NCBI GenBank assembly: GCA_020137815.1
Contig: CM035361.1
Span: 1,686,024-1,750,023 of the forward strand
DNA length: 64,000 nt
Reading direction: 5' to 3'
Source: Hormiphora californensis
Taxonomy: Eukaryota; Ctenophora; Tentaculata; Cydippida; Pleurobrachiidae
This document shows positions 13,424 through 24,574 of the stretch, piece by piece. Under the pieces are notes generated by a model. The model searched no databases. It saw nothing but the letters and a program-made list of their open reading frames with translations, and had not been told where the DNA came from. Numbering within the stretch: the first letter of the stretch is position 1; each line of letters opens with the position of its first letter. The position numbers and the translations under genes are program-made.

Positions 13424-14279
13424 GAGGTGAGAGAGAGCTGGATGATGAGAGTAGAGCGCAGCTCATAGGATGAAGAGCGAGAGGAACTCGGAGGACTCTC
13501 GTCGCCTCGACGGTCGAGTCTCTCTCTCTCTCTCGCTCTCTCTCCTCGTCCTCTCTCCTCTCTCTCCTCTACTCTCTCTCTCGCTTCTTTCTCCTCGCGT
13601 TCCCTCTCTCCCTCATCTCCGTCTCTCTCTCTCGCTCTCTCTTCTCTCTTCACCTCTCCCTCCCTCTCTTCTCTCTCTCTCTCTGGCTCTCTCTCTCTCT
13701 CCTCTCTCTGCTCTCGTCTCTCTCCTGCAAAATCGCGACGTAAGAGTAGTCGAAGCAGAGATTAGTGTAACACGGCCGGTCATCTGATTTAAAAATCGGC
13801 CGGACGCGGCCAAAATTTGAAACTGGAAAATCGAGATCTCGCTCACCATAGGAATCGTCAGTATTGATGAGAGCCACAGGACTGTCCTCGAGACCCAACA
13901 TCTTCAGGATCCCCAGCACTGGTTCTATCTGTTTACCATCAATAGGTGTCAAATGGAACATGAACCTCAGATTTAGAGGGTCCTCCAGGTGCACACCTAA
14001 TAGAGAGCAACTTGGTTGTTTGTTTGTTTGTTTGTCTGTTTGTTTGTTTGTTTGTTGTATTAATCAAAGGTCTACTGCACATATATTCCGGTATAGTAGC
14101 CCTTACTACTCAACCTCGTTAGTCGTTACGAATGGACAATTGGACATTGGACAATGTTAAAGATACTGTAAGCATTCCCCACCTACCAGAAGCGGTTGGT
14201 GAGATGTTGGGTATTCCAAGTCGGCTGGTCACGGAAGATATTGCTTTGGTTTGCTCCTGATGGTAAGGTCCTACTATTC
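5969..14279 (-). CDS. Ionotropic glutamate receptor subunit (5' end missing)
   Basis: Ligand-gated cation channel. Exons in transcript order: 14279-14187, 13996-13847, 13323-13212, 13006-12850, 12601-12507, 12336-12222, 12099-11871, 11591-11476, 11281-11093, 10931-10793, 10666-10558, 9899-9761, 9595-9453 (approximate acceptor), 8496-8359, 8117-7986, 7832-7680, 7297-7165, 6991-6855, 6719-6627, 6415-6292, 6022-5969. The first eight give the amino-terminal LIVBP-like domain ([20 protein letters not shown]). Then come S1 ([20 protein letters not shown] with the alpha-carboxyl Arg), M1 ([18 protein letters not shown]), the pore loop ending CSFLQ, M3 with [14 protein letters not shown]2 and M4 ([13 protein letters not shown]). 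Gln occupies the Q/R position, which in known channels goes with calcium permeability. The acidic residue of S2 that normally holds the ligand amino group appears to be Gly (YVFLYGSAP). A further 3' exon at 5719-5596 is open but its phase is uncertain. The first exons fall in the degraded stretch above 14300. Confidence 0.93.
6083..6191. mobile_element. hAT-type MITE, copy 1
   Basis: A 109-bp element with ends CAGGAACTGACCG and CGGTCGGTTCCTG, flanked by a perfect 8-bp direct repeat GTAGTTAA (6075-6082 and 6192-6199). CAG-type ends with 8-bp duplications are typical of hAT transposons. Internally it carries CCAATCAG twice and GTCACGTGAC once. It lies near the 3' end of the glutamate receptor gene. 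Confidence 0.88.
7340..7515. repeat. Inverted repeat around ATTCTATA-rich centre
   Basis: GTGTTCGATCCCTCCTGTCG (from about 7343) recurs as its reverse complement ending near 7515, giving arms of about 29 bp. It sits in the receptor intron between the exons ending at 7680 and starting at 7297, next to copies of the GTCAGGCCAATGCTCTGAC repeat. Confidence 0.75.
7408..7655. repeat. GTCAGGCCAATGCTCTGAC dispersed repeat, several copies
   Basis: The 19-mer GTCAGGCCAATGCTCTGAC or its complement occurs around 7410, 7563 and 7620, separated by an ACAGTTCTCGTGCGCTC / AGAAATGAGAATAGGG spacer. The same unit recurs near 17956, 28548-28690, 29890-29972 and 31668-31722, so it is a dispersed family, probably a small MITE with inverted ends. 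Confidence 0.7.
8187..8215. repeat. 13-bp perfect hairpin with TTC loop
   Basis: CTCACACCGGGCC and its exact complement are separated by TTC. It lies in a receptor intron just outside the exon starting at 8117. It is the longest of the three-base-loop hairpins in the window. Confidence 0.9.
8497..9345. repeat. Minisatellite derived from the receptor's M2-M3 splice acceptor
   Basis: About 17 tandem units of roughly 47-52 bp fill the intron immediately upstream (on the minus strand) of the pore/M3 exon that starts at 8496. On the minus strand each unit reads C-tract, CACAG, then GTTGGACCCCCTGATGCCAC and AAGTG. That is the acceptor plus about the first 29 bases of that exon with one or two changes. 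G/C homopolymers between units vary in length. The unit nearest the exon stays in frame with it. The Gly-Val-rich plus-strand frames over this array are artefacts. Confidence 0.92.
9920..10170. repeat. GGGGATATTAGTTGGG-rich degenerate tandem repeat
   Basis: Irregular repeats of GGATATTAGTTGGGGTGG fill part of the receptor intron between the exons ending at 10558 and starting at 9899. No coding potential. Confidence 0.7.
13331..13722. repeat. (GA)n / (CT)n paired microsatellites
   Basis: A GA-rich block (13331-13435) and a CT-rich block (13519-13722) flank a short unique spacer, so the two purine/pyrimidine tracts are self-complementary. They sit in the receptor intron between the exons ending at 13847 and starting at 13323. 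Confidence 0.85.
14014..14056. repeat. (TTTG)n microsatellite
   Basis: About ten TTTG units with one TCTG variant, in the receptor intron just upstream of the exon starting at 13996. Confidence 0.9.
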
Positions 14280-14299
14280 CTAACCCCATCCCTTTCTTA

Positions 14300-17200
14300 A
14301 TGTTCAAAGGGGGGGGGTTTTTAAATTTTGTTTAAAGGGCCACCCCCCATTTTTTTCCAGCAAAAATAGGGGGGTAGGGGGGTTTTAAAGGGGCAGTTAA
14401 TAATGAGGGGGGGTTTATTGGGGTTTAAGGGATTGGGGTAACCCCTTATTTGTAAACTCAAACCATATATATATGGGCTCACGGGCACAACCCCTCCTTG
14501 GGGGTAAGGGGTGAAATTTTTTTTCGAGAAGTCTCCACCCCTAATCAACCAGGAAACGGGGTTGGTTGGCGCTTAAAAGCCTTGAAAGGCGTTTCTGGGG
14601 TTATTTCGGGACAAACCAAAAAATATACTTTGGGTCACCCCATAAACCCAAAATGTAAAACAAAAAAACTTTAAAAAACCAAAAAAACCCCAAAACACCT
14701 CTAAAACTCAACTATTAAAATCACAAAAAACCAACTGATTTCTTTCAACCAAGCCACAAAACACTTTAACCCTTTCACAAACCGTGCAACTTATTAATAT
14801 ATTCCCGAAAACCATGAAAAAAGCAAACTCTAAATTTTTGGGGTATTCCCCCCCAAAAGGTTAAAAAACAAGGTCAAACTATAAAACCACAAAATCCACT
14901 TACAAACAAAAAAACCAAAAAAACCCCTTTTAACACAACAAGGGGCCAACGGGACTTTTTTTTAAAAAACTTTAAAAAAATAAAGAAAGTTTTTTTTTCT
15001 TTGTTTTTTTTTTAAAACCCCCCCCCCCTTGGGGGTTTCGGGGGGGGTGGTTTTTTACAACTTTTGCGCTTCCCCTGTTCAGTCATTTCTGTTTTGTTTT
15101 GTGTGTAAGGTGTAAACACGAGGGGAAACACTTTTTTTTACTTATATCCCCTACCCCTATTATTCTCACGCCCCCCCCCGCGGAAGCGGGTGCATTTTCC
15201 CGTGAAAAAGGGTCGCCGGAGGGGGGGAGTGATATGTGCACTCGCGGTATATATTGGGCATCACGTGACACACATCAATCACCATCAATGACCTGGATCT
15301 TTCAACACACATTTTTGTTTCATTCGTGATCAGCAATTCCATTGTTTTGCGTTGTCGAACAAGGCAAGTTTTGCGTGTGTGCGATGCGTCGAATAGGGTT
15401 AATTAAGATCACTGCAATTTGCATAATCAGATTAGTGTTTTGCAGGCGTGTGAAGGGAGTGTAACACACCATGTGAGTGTATATAAACCGGGTATGAGAG
15501 ATAAATTTTAGTAATTTTCAACCATGGATTATTTAAGGAAATACTGTTACAGTTGGACCCCCCGATTAAAACCCGGGAAAAACCCCTTGGGGGAAAGGGG
15601 TTTTGTCCGTTAAATGGGGTTTTCCGCTAAATCGGGGGGTTAAAATTGTTAATTTTCTATATTGGGGGAAATTTTGGGGTCCGTTAAATCGGGGTGCCCC
15701 TAAACGGGGGTCCGCCCGTAATTACCAAATTTTTAAAATTTACTAAAGCATCGCTGGTCCAACTATCAAACATTAGTGCGTTCTAGATCCTATTTTAGGT
15801 TTATGATCATCTAAGGGTTCAATTTCGCAAGAAACTGGTATCTGGAACAGACCTGATTGAAAACCGGGACGGTTTTTTCCCAAAACGAAGCCCCGGGAAA
15901 GCTAAAAACCTTACAAAACCACTAACCAAGATTTGAACCCCTTTTTTTCCCTACTGGACCGAAAGGTTTTTTTTTAAAACTAATTCTCGAATTTTTTTTG
16001 GGGGGTGATACAGGTAAAGGGTGCGGGTTTGTGGGCCCCCCATCATTTTTTTGGGGAAATAGGTTTGGTTTGGGGGAAATCAATAGGAGAAGGACACAAA
16101 ACCCAATAATCCCTTAAGGTTTATTTAAAACTTTTTTTTTTACCCCCAATTTTTCCTATTTTTTCTAGAAAATTTCTATTACAAAACTTTTATATCTAAA
16201 AAAGGGTGTTTGTCCCAGGCTGAGACCCTATTCACCCGGGGAAAATAATGATTTTCACCAAACTTCAAAACACCCCTAAGTGAGTGCCCCCCAAAACCCA
16301 TTTTTCCCAAAAGGATTCAATCAAATCTCAGAAAATTAGGCTAAAATTTATAAAACAAAAGATTTTGCTGCTGGACCCAAAATTTTGGCAAATCTCCAAT
16401 CAAATGCCCCGGGGGAAAAGGGGCCTTTGGTCCCCCCGTGGATTGGTTCTCTCTCTTCTCAGCCCAAAAATAAAAAACCAGTCCATGTTTGCGTGGGGAG
16501 CTTTGGGTTTCCCCAAACGGGGTCCGGGAAAGGGTTTAAAAAATTTTCTGGTACAAAAAGGTTGTCAAAAAAAACAGAAGAAAAAAGGGAGAAGAGAGAG
16601 AAGAGAGAGAGAGAAAGAAGAGGATTACGGCGGATAAAACCCCTTTGTCTCCCCCGTCAAAAGAAAATGGGGGGATCTCTCTTCCTCTCCTCTGACTCCC
16701 TTTTTCCCCCCCCTTTGGGGGGCCCCTCCTCCCCTTCTGTTTTTTTCCTCTTTTCCTTGTCTTCTCTCTCTTCTCTCTTCTTTTCCTCTCTCCTCCCCCT
16801 TTCCTTCTTTCTCTTCTCTCGCCCCTCTTTGCAAAAGAAAAGAGAGGAAAAAGATAAATTTTTTAATTTTACTCGTAAGTTTTTATCTCATTTTTTAGAA
16901 AAATTAGGGCCCCCCCGAAACGAGGGTTATTTTAAAAAGAGCATAATTTTATTTTTAAAATTTTCACCCCACCTTAAATTGAAGTTCCTATTAGAAGGTT
17001 TTAAAAATTAGCCAATAAATCGCTCTGAACTTTGCAAAATAAAGACAAAACTGAAAATCATCCGGGTGTGGATATAACATCGGCCCCCCCCCATTTCCCG
17101 GGGAGAATAAATTTCCCCCCGATGTGGGAAATTAAGGGTATTTAAAACCGATTACCGGGAAACCCCCCCGATTTTACCGGAAAAAAACCCTTTTTCCCCC

Positions 17201-17760
17201 AAGATCCCGGAAATGGGGGTCCGCCTGCCGCTGTAAACACATTTTGACCATTAACCAAGAATTTTTACTCGCCCCCAAAACCCAAATAATTGTCTGAAAT
17301 GCCAATCTTTACAAAGAGCGTTTTTAAAAAAAAAAGTTTTGTCAAGAATAGACAAAATGGAAAGAAGAGGATCAAAAATGTCGAATTTATTATCATGAAA
17401 ATTTGGAACAACACTCGATTGCCTCTCTTTTAAACTCAGGGCACTGATAAATGCTCGTATTGCAATGTGCTCTCAAGAACCCAATTCCTACTTAAGGACT
17501 TTTTAGGACTATTCAAAAGGAAATAACGGAATATAAAAAAAATAAACAACACTCAACAGAAATGCCCGCCTAGATAAATTAAAAAACTACGATTTTTGGG
17601 GGAAAAGACAAATGAAAAATTGTAAAGGGACAAATAAAGGGAAAAAAGGAGGGATTTTTTAAAATTTTTTTGGGGGGGGGGCCCCTTTAAAAAAATTTTT
17701 AAAAAATCTCCCTTTTCCCCCAAAAAATTTGGCAATTGTCTAATTACAAAAAACCTTTTA
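14300..17760. other. Homopolymer-rich degenerate sequence, probably poorly assembled
   Basis: Abrupt change to dense runs such as GGGG, TTTT, AAAA and CCCC, with hardly a normal triplet context. The missing 5' exons of the glutamate receptor should begin here. Recognisable fragments survive, for example degraded copies of the GTAAATCGGGG palindromic repeat near 15550-15720 and 17075-17230. Open frames (for example 16385-17011) are purine or homopolymer artefacts. A patch of normal-looking sequence lies at about 15070-15540. Confidence 0.6.
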
Positions 17761-18751
17761 GGGGGGGGGGGGTGGGGGGAGAGAGAGAGAGAGGGAAAGG
17801 GAGAGAGAGGAGCTGAAGCTCACGTACAACTCTTCCACTCATATAATGCAAAAAGGTTACTACTAAGAGTGGTGGAGGACCCCGATATACCGGCATACCT
17901 GGATGGTGGACCCCCATGTAATCATATATACCGGGAGGCGGGATACCCTGTCAGAGCATTGTCCTGAAAGGAGATACTGCAGTACTTACAATAATGATGA
18001 AGACTTCGAATTTCCCTACTCAACACTTCCAGCAGTTTCAAACCATTCCAAGCTGTTTATCAAGTTGATTCCTGCAGGAGGTTAGATTAGATACAATAAT
18101 GGAATATTGGAATAAAGATGGGAGAGTGTTTCAACTCGATGAGGCAACATTTAGATAGTTTTTGGGGTAAGGGGAGGGGGGTAAGATTAGCACAGCCTGG
18201 AGTTAGAAATGATGGATTAAAGGGGAGAGATAGTAGTTTATAGGAGATAAAAGATAGGGGAGTCTTAACAGTGCTGCTTGTAGTGGGAATATAACGGTGT
18301 CTGAATAATACGGTATTTGACCATTACGGTTTCTGAAATACGGTTAAAGTTGGGATAATAGCTCAAGAGAGAGGGTGGCGTAGGATATTAGCTCTATAGG
18401 GAGAGAGGGTAATTAACGTGGGAATGTTTTTGGGTGTTGCCTAATTGCCCTCCCAATAATAGTGTTGTCATGGTAACCACTGAGTGATAAAGCACCCACG
18501 GAACGTGTCTAACCGATCGTTAACACATCTTTACTTTCACATGCGTTAAACTAACCGGCTTTCCACTTTCCAGTCAGACCTCCATTTACCAGTATCCTTG
18601 TTGGTAGCCAAGTTATGCCTTCTAAAGCAATGTGAGGGGAATTTCGTTACGAACCAGTCTCCTAGAGGACCTAGGGGGAATGTTTTTTCTCTAGCGAGCG
18701 ATGATATTACAATATGATGATAACTTAAGTAAATTTACCTTCGTTAAGCAC
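17761..18751. other. Intergenic region, no gene recognised
   Basis: Normal base composition resumes after a short G/GA tract at 17761-17810. The stretch holds one degenerate copy of the GTCAGGCCAATGCTCTGAC repeat near 17956 and no exon that could be supported. It ends at the start of the F5/8-domain gene. Confidence 0.5.
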
Positions 18752-20561
18752 ATGTTCGTTCTCATCTTTCTTCTCCTCCTACCACTCAATAATGGGGACT
18801 ATATCAAATCTGGGTCCTCCAGTGCGTTCAGGGGGGCTACCTCAAGAAGCAAAACCTCCAGCAGTTCACCGCTCAATGCTATGGATAGCGATCCTAGTAA
18901 ATTGTATCATTCAAAGCTTGATGATCAACCTGGGGCTCTTCGACGAAACTTTAAACACACTTAAAAACGTTGCGTAACTCTCCTTTCACACCTTCTAATT
19001 GATTTTCACACCCCTTAAGCATGGTTTGTGTCGACGAAACTTTTTAGAAATCTTGCTTAGTGAAAATTGAGGGGTAGTAAGTGAAGTTTTACACAAGCTC
19101 TCCAAACCTTGCGTAACCCCCTAATCACGTGGTAAAATCACGTGATTTGGGCCAAATTGAAGCGACAATGACGTCATAGTTCACGCAATATCTCACTCAA
19201 ATATCGAGAAAAGTGAGGTTTGTTAAGTCTCCTCCAGAGGAGACTTAATGGTAGACAAGACAGCGCTGGCAAGTAAAAGATGCTACAAAACAGTGTATAT
19301 TTTGCTTCTCACATGTAGAAAAAAGATAAAATGGCACTCCTTGTCCCCCAGTTAGCTATCTCTACTCAACCACAATATTGAGGCACTAGTTTGGGGTTTC
19401 AGCCAAGCCCATACTGCATACACCATCTGTATTAGACTCTCACAGTCAGATAAAATGTGGATGAATTCAGTTGTTTTCCTTCTGGCAGGACAAGATTAAC
19501 AGTGAACTACTACTATGCTTTCACTGTTTATCTCTTCATCTAGCAGCCTATCTATTCATCTCATCCGGCCTAAATAATATTGCAAGTTATTAGTGTATAG
19601 GTTTATTGATTTTTCATTATGAACAATCAATGTTAGATCTCTATTTGTCCGCTATAACATTCATTGCCAGCTACTGTAAGAGTACACAGAGTTTTGAAGA
19701 TTTGAAATTTCTTGAATCTTGAGAAATGGAAGTCAAACTTCTTCTTCACCCCCAATCTGGTGTGATATCTCGCTAACACTATTGGCTGGTGAACCCTACA
19801 CGTGACCAAATTGACGCCTGTGTAAACCCATGTAATGGAAATCCTATCACGTGTCCAGTTTCGATCCCCTGATTGGTTTTCTACACCCATACACGAGGGG
19901 TGATCCGGGGCTTCACGTGGTATACACGTGGTTCACACCAAGGACCTAAAGTGAGGTTTTGGAAAGCGTTCGACGACACCCCTCTCGAGACAAGTCTGAA
20001 AAATTTTCCTTGTGTAACTCTAAAGAGAGCTTATTTATTAAGTGTGCTTTAAGTTTCGTCGAAGAGCCCCAGAGTGGCTGATGTTGACGCTTGCTAGACA
20101 CCAGTTAAGAGTGGATAAAGTGGTTGTGATTAACAGGTATTTGAAACCAATTATAGAATTCTCGACCACTCATAATGTGGCCTTGCTCAACTCTTGCTAT
20201 ATGTGTGAATCATATATTGTGTGAATTTTGTGAACGGGTGAACTCTTTTCAAATGACACCGAGATATATACTTACCACATTATTTACAGGGTGGTAGGGT
20301 ATTACTACACCACAAGTCGACTACTGGGTACACAAGTGTCTCTTATCGGGCCAAACTCGAACACATCCTGTGGGACTATCAACTCTCTCCATTCTGATCG
20401 CAGATCTCTAGAGGACCAAACATACACCATCTCCTGTCCGGATCGAACAGAGCCCGCCCTTGCAGTTTTCCTCTACGATGACGTGATGGAGACGACTAAT
20501 GATACTGAGAAGAATCAACTAATCATGAACATTGGAGAAGTGTACATTCTTACACAGCAGG
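18752..20561 (+). CDS. Secreted F5/8-type (fucolectin-like) domain protein, 3' end not found
   Basis: Exons 18752-18932, 20073-20136 and 20290-20561. The first begins with a signal-peptide-like MFVLIFLLLLPLNNG, then SSSPLNAMDSDPSKLYHSK, the start of an F5/8 (galactose-binding-like) fold. The second gives EWLMLTLARHQLRVDKVVVI, and the third continues RLLGTQVSLIGPN, SCG, AVFLYDD and MNIGEVYI, the usual end of the domain. The order and spacing fit the fold well. The junction of exons 1 and 2 is odd: joining CCTG to AGTGG keeps the frame perfectly, but the intervening 1.1 kb starts GGG rather than GT and has terminal inverted repeats. The second and third exons have ordinary splice signals. An upstream in-frame ATG exists at 18701, but 18752 gives a cleaner signal peptide. 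Sugar or ligand specificity cannot be read from the sequence. Confidence 0.78.
18930..20072. mobile_element. 1.1-kb terminal-inverted-repeat element exactly at an exon junction
   Basis: The left end reads CTGGGGCTCTTCGACGAAAC and the right end, reverse-complemented, is the same 20 bases; similarity continues to about 33 bases (TTTAAACACACTT versus TTAAAGCACACTT). The element splits the F5/8 domain between Pro and Glu codons. Removal of 18933-20072 restores the frame, but no target duplication and no canonical GT donor are visible. No transposase frame is seen inside. Confidence 0.7.
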
Positions 20562-20915
20562 GTAATTATTTTCTTAATTGTAGTCTTTTTATTGAAAGGT
20601 TCCGATTGAAGGGCCTTCAAGTTCTATCGGGAACTGGAAGTCGGGGCTTATGTCAATTTAATTTTGGTAATTATTTGGTGGGCGAGCCAATCAGAGGCCG
20701 GAAATCAAAATTTCGAAATCCAGATTTACAAACTAACCAAGATATCATTAATATATTTTATGTTACAATACAAGTTATTAAATTAAAACTCGATAGTTTT
20801 ACCGCGTGAGGTGGTAATCCAGATCATTGATGTGTTAAACGGAAAAGGAAAACCAATTAGGACTAATTTACTTTTCAATTCCATTAAGGTTTCCTGTTGG
20901 TTTAATGAGTTACTC

Positions 20916-20922
<7 letters not shown>

Positions 20923-20968
<46 letters not shown>

Positions 20969-20980
20969 CTCTCTCTCTCA

Positions 20981-21075
<95 letters not shown>
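20923..21075. repeat. (CT)n microsatellite
   Basis: About 150 bases of CT repeat with occasional AT interruptions, downstream of the F5/8 gene's last recognised exon. Confidence 0.95.
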
Positions 21076-22624
21076 AATCGTAGTCTGAGTAGGCATCGTT
21101 TACTATGCATTTTAGGGAGAAATGATGTAAGTGTAACATAAGTGCATGTGTCATTTGCATAATGACTTCTAGATGACTCGACCAGTGCAATATTGTTAGG
21201 AATATTGTTGATTGCTTTTAGTCTGATATGTTAGTCTAATTTGCATTTAACTCCCATGACACAAGTTCTGGTAAAATATTCATTCGAAAATATCATCATC
21301 ATCATCATATTCATTTGAAGGAGTCGGAAGGAGCTATCATTTCTACAGATCATCACCATCAATTAATTATGTTTTTGATGATGATGACATATAGGTACAA
21401 TGATCTCACTGAATAATTTACATAAAACGGTTTACAGATCATGATCTAATTTTCTAGTTGCTATGTTGCGCCCCTATCAAATATCACTACACGGTCATGT
21501 AGGTGCCACTTTTGCATAGCTGCGTTTTAATTTACTCGTGTTGTTGTTTTATGATCGTGTGCAGTTCCAGCAATCTACATCATGATCTTTGAAGTTTGAC
21601 TTCACCTTTTGTATACAAAGACAGCCATTTGAACTGCAAGTCTAAAGTGATGTGCCAATGTGTGTAACATGCGTCTCAATATTTGCTTTGTTTTGTTTCC
21701 CTAGCGATTCAAGGATCTTTGCATCGTAGAAACAGTAACACACTCAGAGGTGTTATAGGAATAGGGGGCATCACTATATAGGAACATCACTACTATTATT
21801 ATAGTGACAGCGTTTCAAGGTGCTCTGTGTCACCATAGCAATGAACACAAATGACAAATCACCTTGAAACGAATTCTGTCAGTGTGCCAGGGGGTGTGCC
21901 GTGGCATTGTAACCTAATTTTCTATAGATAGGGTGTCCTTACTTCCATACGAGATGTGTAGATAGGGTGTCATACAAGCTTTCCATTCCACTGGTGTCTG
22001 ACGTGGTATCACTCTATTCAGCTTCCTTATATCCTAGCACTCACTATATATTCGATATACTGCTCCCGTTCACAATTCGGTATAATTGTAGAGGACCTGC
22101 AGGCCTGTACACTTACTACACCAAGTATGATTGATCTGATTAACAGTGTAGTTCGTGTGATCTTGTTCAGACTCTCTCTGTCTCACACAGCCTCCACTGG
22201 AGGCTCTGCACTCTGCAGTGGGGATCGCGGGACAGTACAAACACACTTCAATGTGATCTATAATACACAGAGCTGCTGCTGTAGTGCTTGCTGATCTTGC
22301 TTGTTGTTATTGTAGAGAGCTAATACTACTGTGCAACACCGCATAGAAATCTTCATGGCTCGATATTTTAGGATTTTTTTGCAACTGATTTCTATACTTG
22401 GTAATGGTATAATTTCTTTGCCAGTGGCAGTTCTAGACCTCTTCATGGTTCCAGGAGACCTTCAGTCACGTACTTTTTGTTTACCTTGAGAGGCAGAATG
22501 TTTGTTTAATACAGTGCAGCACGAGAAGTATGGCTCTAGCTTCTTCTCCTGCCAGACAGCTACTAAAATTCAAAATAATTATCAGCTCACCAGACGGCAT
22601 ATGTTTCCGCAACATGAATAAGAT

Positions 22625-22805
22625 GTGAGGAGGTGGCGTGAAATGGAACTTAGAATTCTGTTTGGTGGCGTGAAATGGAAGTTAGAATTCTGTTGAGTGG
22701 CGTGAAATGGAAGTTGGAATTCTGTTGAGTGGCGTGAAATGGAAGTTGGAATTCTGTTGAGTGGCGTGAAATGGAAGTTAGAATTCTGTTATGTGGCGTG
22801 AAATG
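22625..22805. repeat. Tandem repeat, about 32-bp unit, six copies
   Basis: Units of GTGGCGTGAAATGGAAGTT plus GGAATTCTGTTGA are repeated head to tail with only a few substitutions. No reading frame is maintained, so it appears to be non-coding. Confidence 0.9.
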
Positions 22806-23424
22806 GGAAAAAGAGTGAAAGAGGAACTACCCTGTAACATAAAATTATCTCTGGACCCTCACCAAATGTCCAGCTGAGAGAATGGCCCAAGATTGTTCCT
22901 ATATATCCCCACTAGAAATGTGTGTATTGTATGCACTATGCACTTCCCTCTTACATGGAGGGCTAGCACTTTCAGTCACGGGAGAAGGAGACAGTCCTAC
23001 CTTCCTAGACCCTCTGCATGGCTGCAATACACACATTGTGTTTGTTTGGCTCCCCCACAGCTATATTGTCAACATGACGTGTCCCCTGCATTATTCAAAT
23101 ATCCTATTCCAGCGGGTGTCATTCACATGGAAAATTCACACAAACGTGTGGAGAGTGTATCTCGAGACTAGCTCGTGCTGACAGGAATTTGTAAACTGTG
23201 AAATCTTTGCAAAAGCTTACTTCTGAATTCTTTTAAAAGTTCTATAAATCTAGATAATATAGACTAGTAGGCCCGTTCGCCCTACGGGCGAATTTCGGGG
23301 AAATGGTAGCTGGATTAGGGAACGCTGACATCACCTGCACGATCCGTTCCTAGCCTATCTCTCACTTTCTCCCTACCCATGTTGTTGTACGCTCTGGGCT
23401 TCCTGACAATGTCAAGGTGCGAAT

Positions 23425-23697
23425 TTAAGAGATCAATGTCATGGAGGTGCAGTGCTGTTCCAAAAACTCATCACGTGAAAACTTGGCCGCTATGTAGCCG
23501 ATTTGTAGATTTCTATATTCGACTGGAGTAATCACCCTTGGGTGACGTTGGGTAAAGCTATCCGTAGTCGTTGATTGGCTTGCTTGAACACGTTGGCGTA
23601 ATCTGTCATATTCTCTAGCCTGCTCCATGACAGCAGCAGATCTTCCGGACCCAGATGCCCGTTGCCGAATAGCGCTTGGGGTTGAAGAGTTAGACAT
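23425..23697 (-). CDS. Possible small protein, unrecognised
   Basis: An ATG-initiated frame of 90 residues begins MSNSSTPSAIRQRASGSG. It is Arg/Gln-rich and ends with VEYRNLQIGYIAAKFSRDEF and EQHCTSMTLIS. The composition looks more protein-like than neighbouring open frames (mixed charged and aliphatic residues, no repeats). No homologue is recognised, no splice sites are required and no promoter can be pointed to. It could be a chance frame or one exon of a larger gene. Confidence 0.3.
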   Translation of the reverse strand: MSNSSTPSAIRQRASGSGRSAAVMEQAREYDRLRQRVQASQSTTTDSFTQRHPRVITPVEYRNLQIGYIAAKFSRDEFLEQHCTSMTLIS

Positions 23698-24315
23698 AAG
23701 GACAAAAGTAAAAGAATGCACGTGCAGAATTGAATTTCCCTTAGTACCCAAAACTGCAACTGGGAGTGAGGTTTCTAAGTTGCTCTAATAATTGCACGTG
23801 CAGGTGTAGTTGCTAGGTGATGTAGCACTGACAATTTGAATAGTAAGTAGTATGATTTGATATATATTGTCGGCGAGCTAAAAGTTGATGCCTTAGTTAA
23901 TAATTTTGATAGTTATATGTTGGCCTGCAGCTTAATATGCATTGAATATAATCTTCACACGACAGTAGGACTGTGTTTTATAGCTCTGCAGTGACGTTGT
24001 AACATGCACAATACAGAACGTTTCCTTTGCAACAACTGTGAAACAACAGACATGAAGTTATATTTAGTTAATTAATTAATTTTGCTTTTGATTTTGTTTT
24101 TAGCCCGGTGCTATGGAGAACCAATTATAGAACAGTAGCGGAATGCCGTTTTTGGTGTGCATGTGTATAATACACACACGTGTAGCTTGTCTGGCATGTG
24201 TTTCCTAGTGCTGCAGTTGCAGTTGGCATGGCCCTTTCTAAACACCAACATTTTGTTTGAACAGGACACTGGTATAATGGAATGGATGTTATTAATATTA
24301 TCCCATTACAATTTG

Positions 24316-24372
24316 AATATTTGGTTGAGGCAATTTATCATCCGGATGATAAATTGCCTCAACCAAATTGCC
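24316..24372. repeat. Perfect short palindrome with direct repeat
   Basis: ATTTGGTTGAGGCAATTTAT is followed by its complement around a CCGG centre near 24343, then a second copy of TTGCCTCAACCAAAT. It lies next to the longer palindrome centred at 24478/24479. Confidence 0.8.
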
Positions 24373-24383
24373 TCAACCAAATA

Positions 24384-24574
24384 TTCAACAACAAATCATT
24401 ATTTGAATTTAGGCCACCTGCCAGAGCTTCGCTCACACATCGTGATGTATAGTTCCATTCAAATTCCAAAAGTCTAGGCCTAGACTTTTGGAATTTGAAT
24501 GGAACTATACATCACGATGTGTGAGCGAAGCTCTGGCAGGTGGCCTAAATTCAAATAAAGATTTGTTGTTGATT
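24384..24574. repeat. Near-perfect 95-bp-arm palindrome
   Basis: The arms meet at AGTCTAGG/CCTAGACT (24478/24479) with essentially no loop. They extend outwards to TCAACAACAAAT on the left and ATTTGTTGTTGA on the right, with one or two mismatches. Each arm contains a GAGC-GAA-GCTC mini-hairpin (24523-24533 on the right arm). It is cruciform-capable DNA with no coding signal. Confidence 0.92.

Noticed and set aside
16284-17011. Open frames of 117 and 208 codons
   Set aside because: They lie in the homopolymer-rich, probably misassembled stretch and have purine- or pyrimidine-biased composition without family signal.
22620-22805. Regular repeats considered as a CRISPR array
   Set aside because: Units are contiguous with no unique spacers, and the DNA is eukaryotic.
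22882-23181. 99-codon frame with hydrophobic start
   Set aside because: No splice context, no family resemblance, and overlapping frames are equally open.
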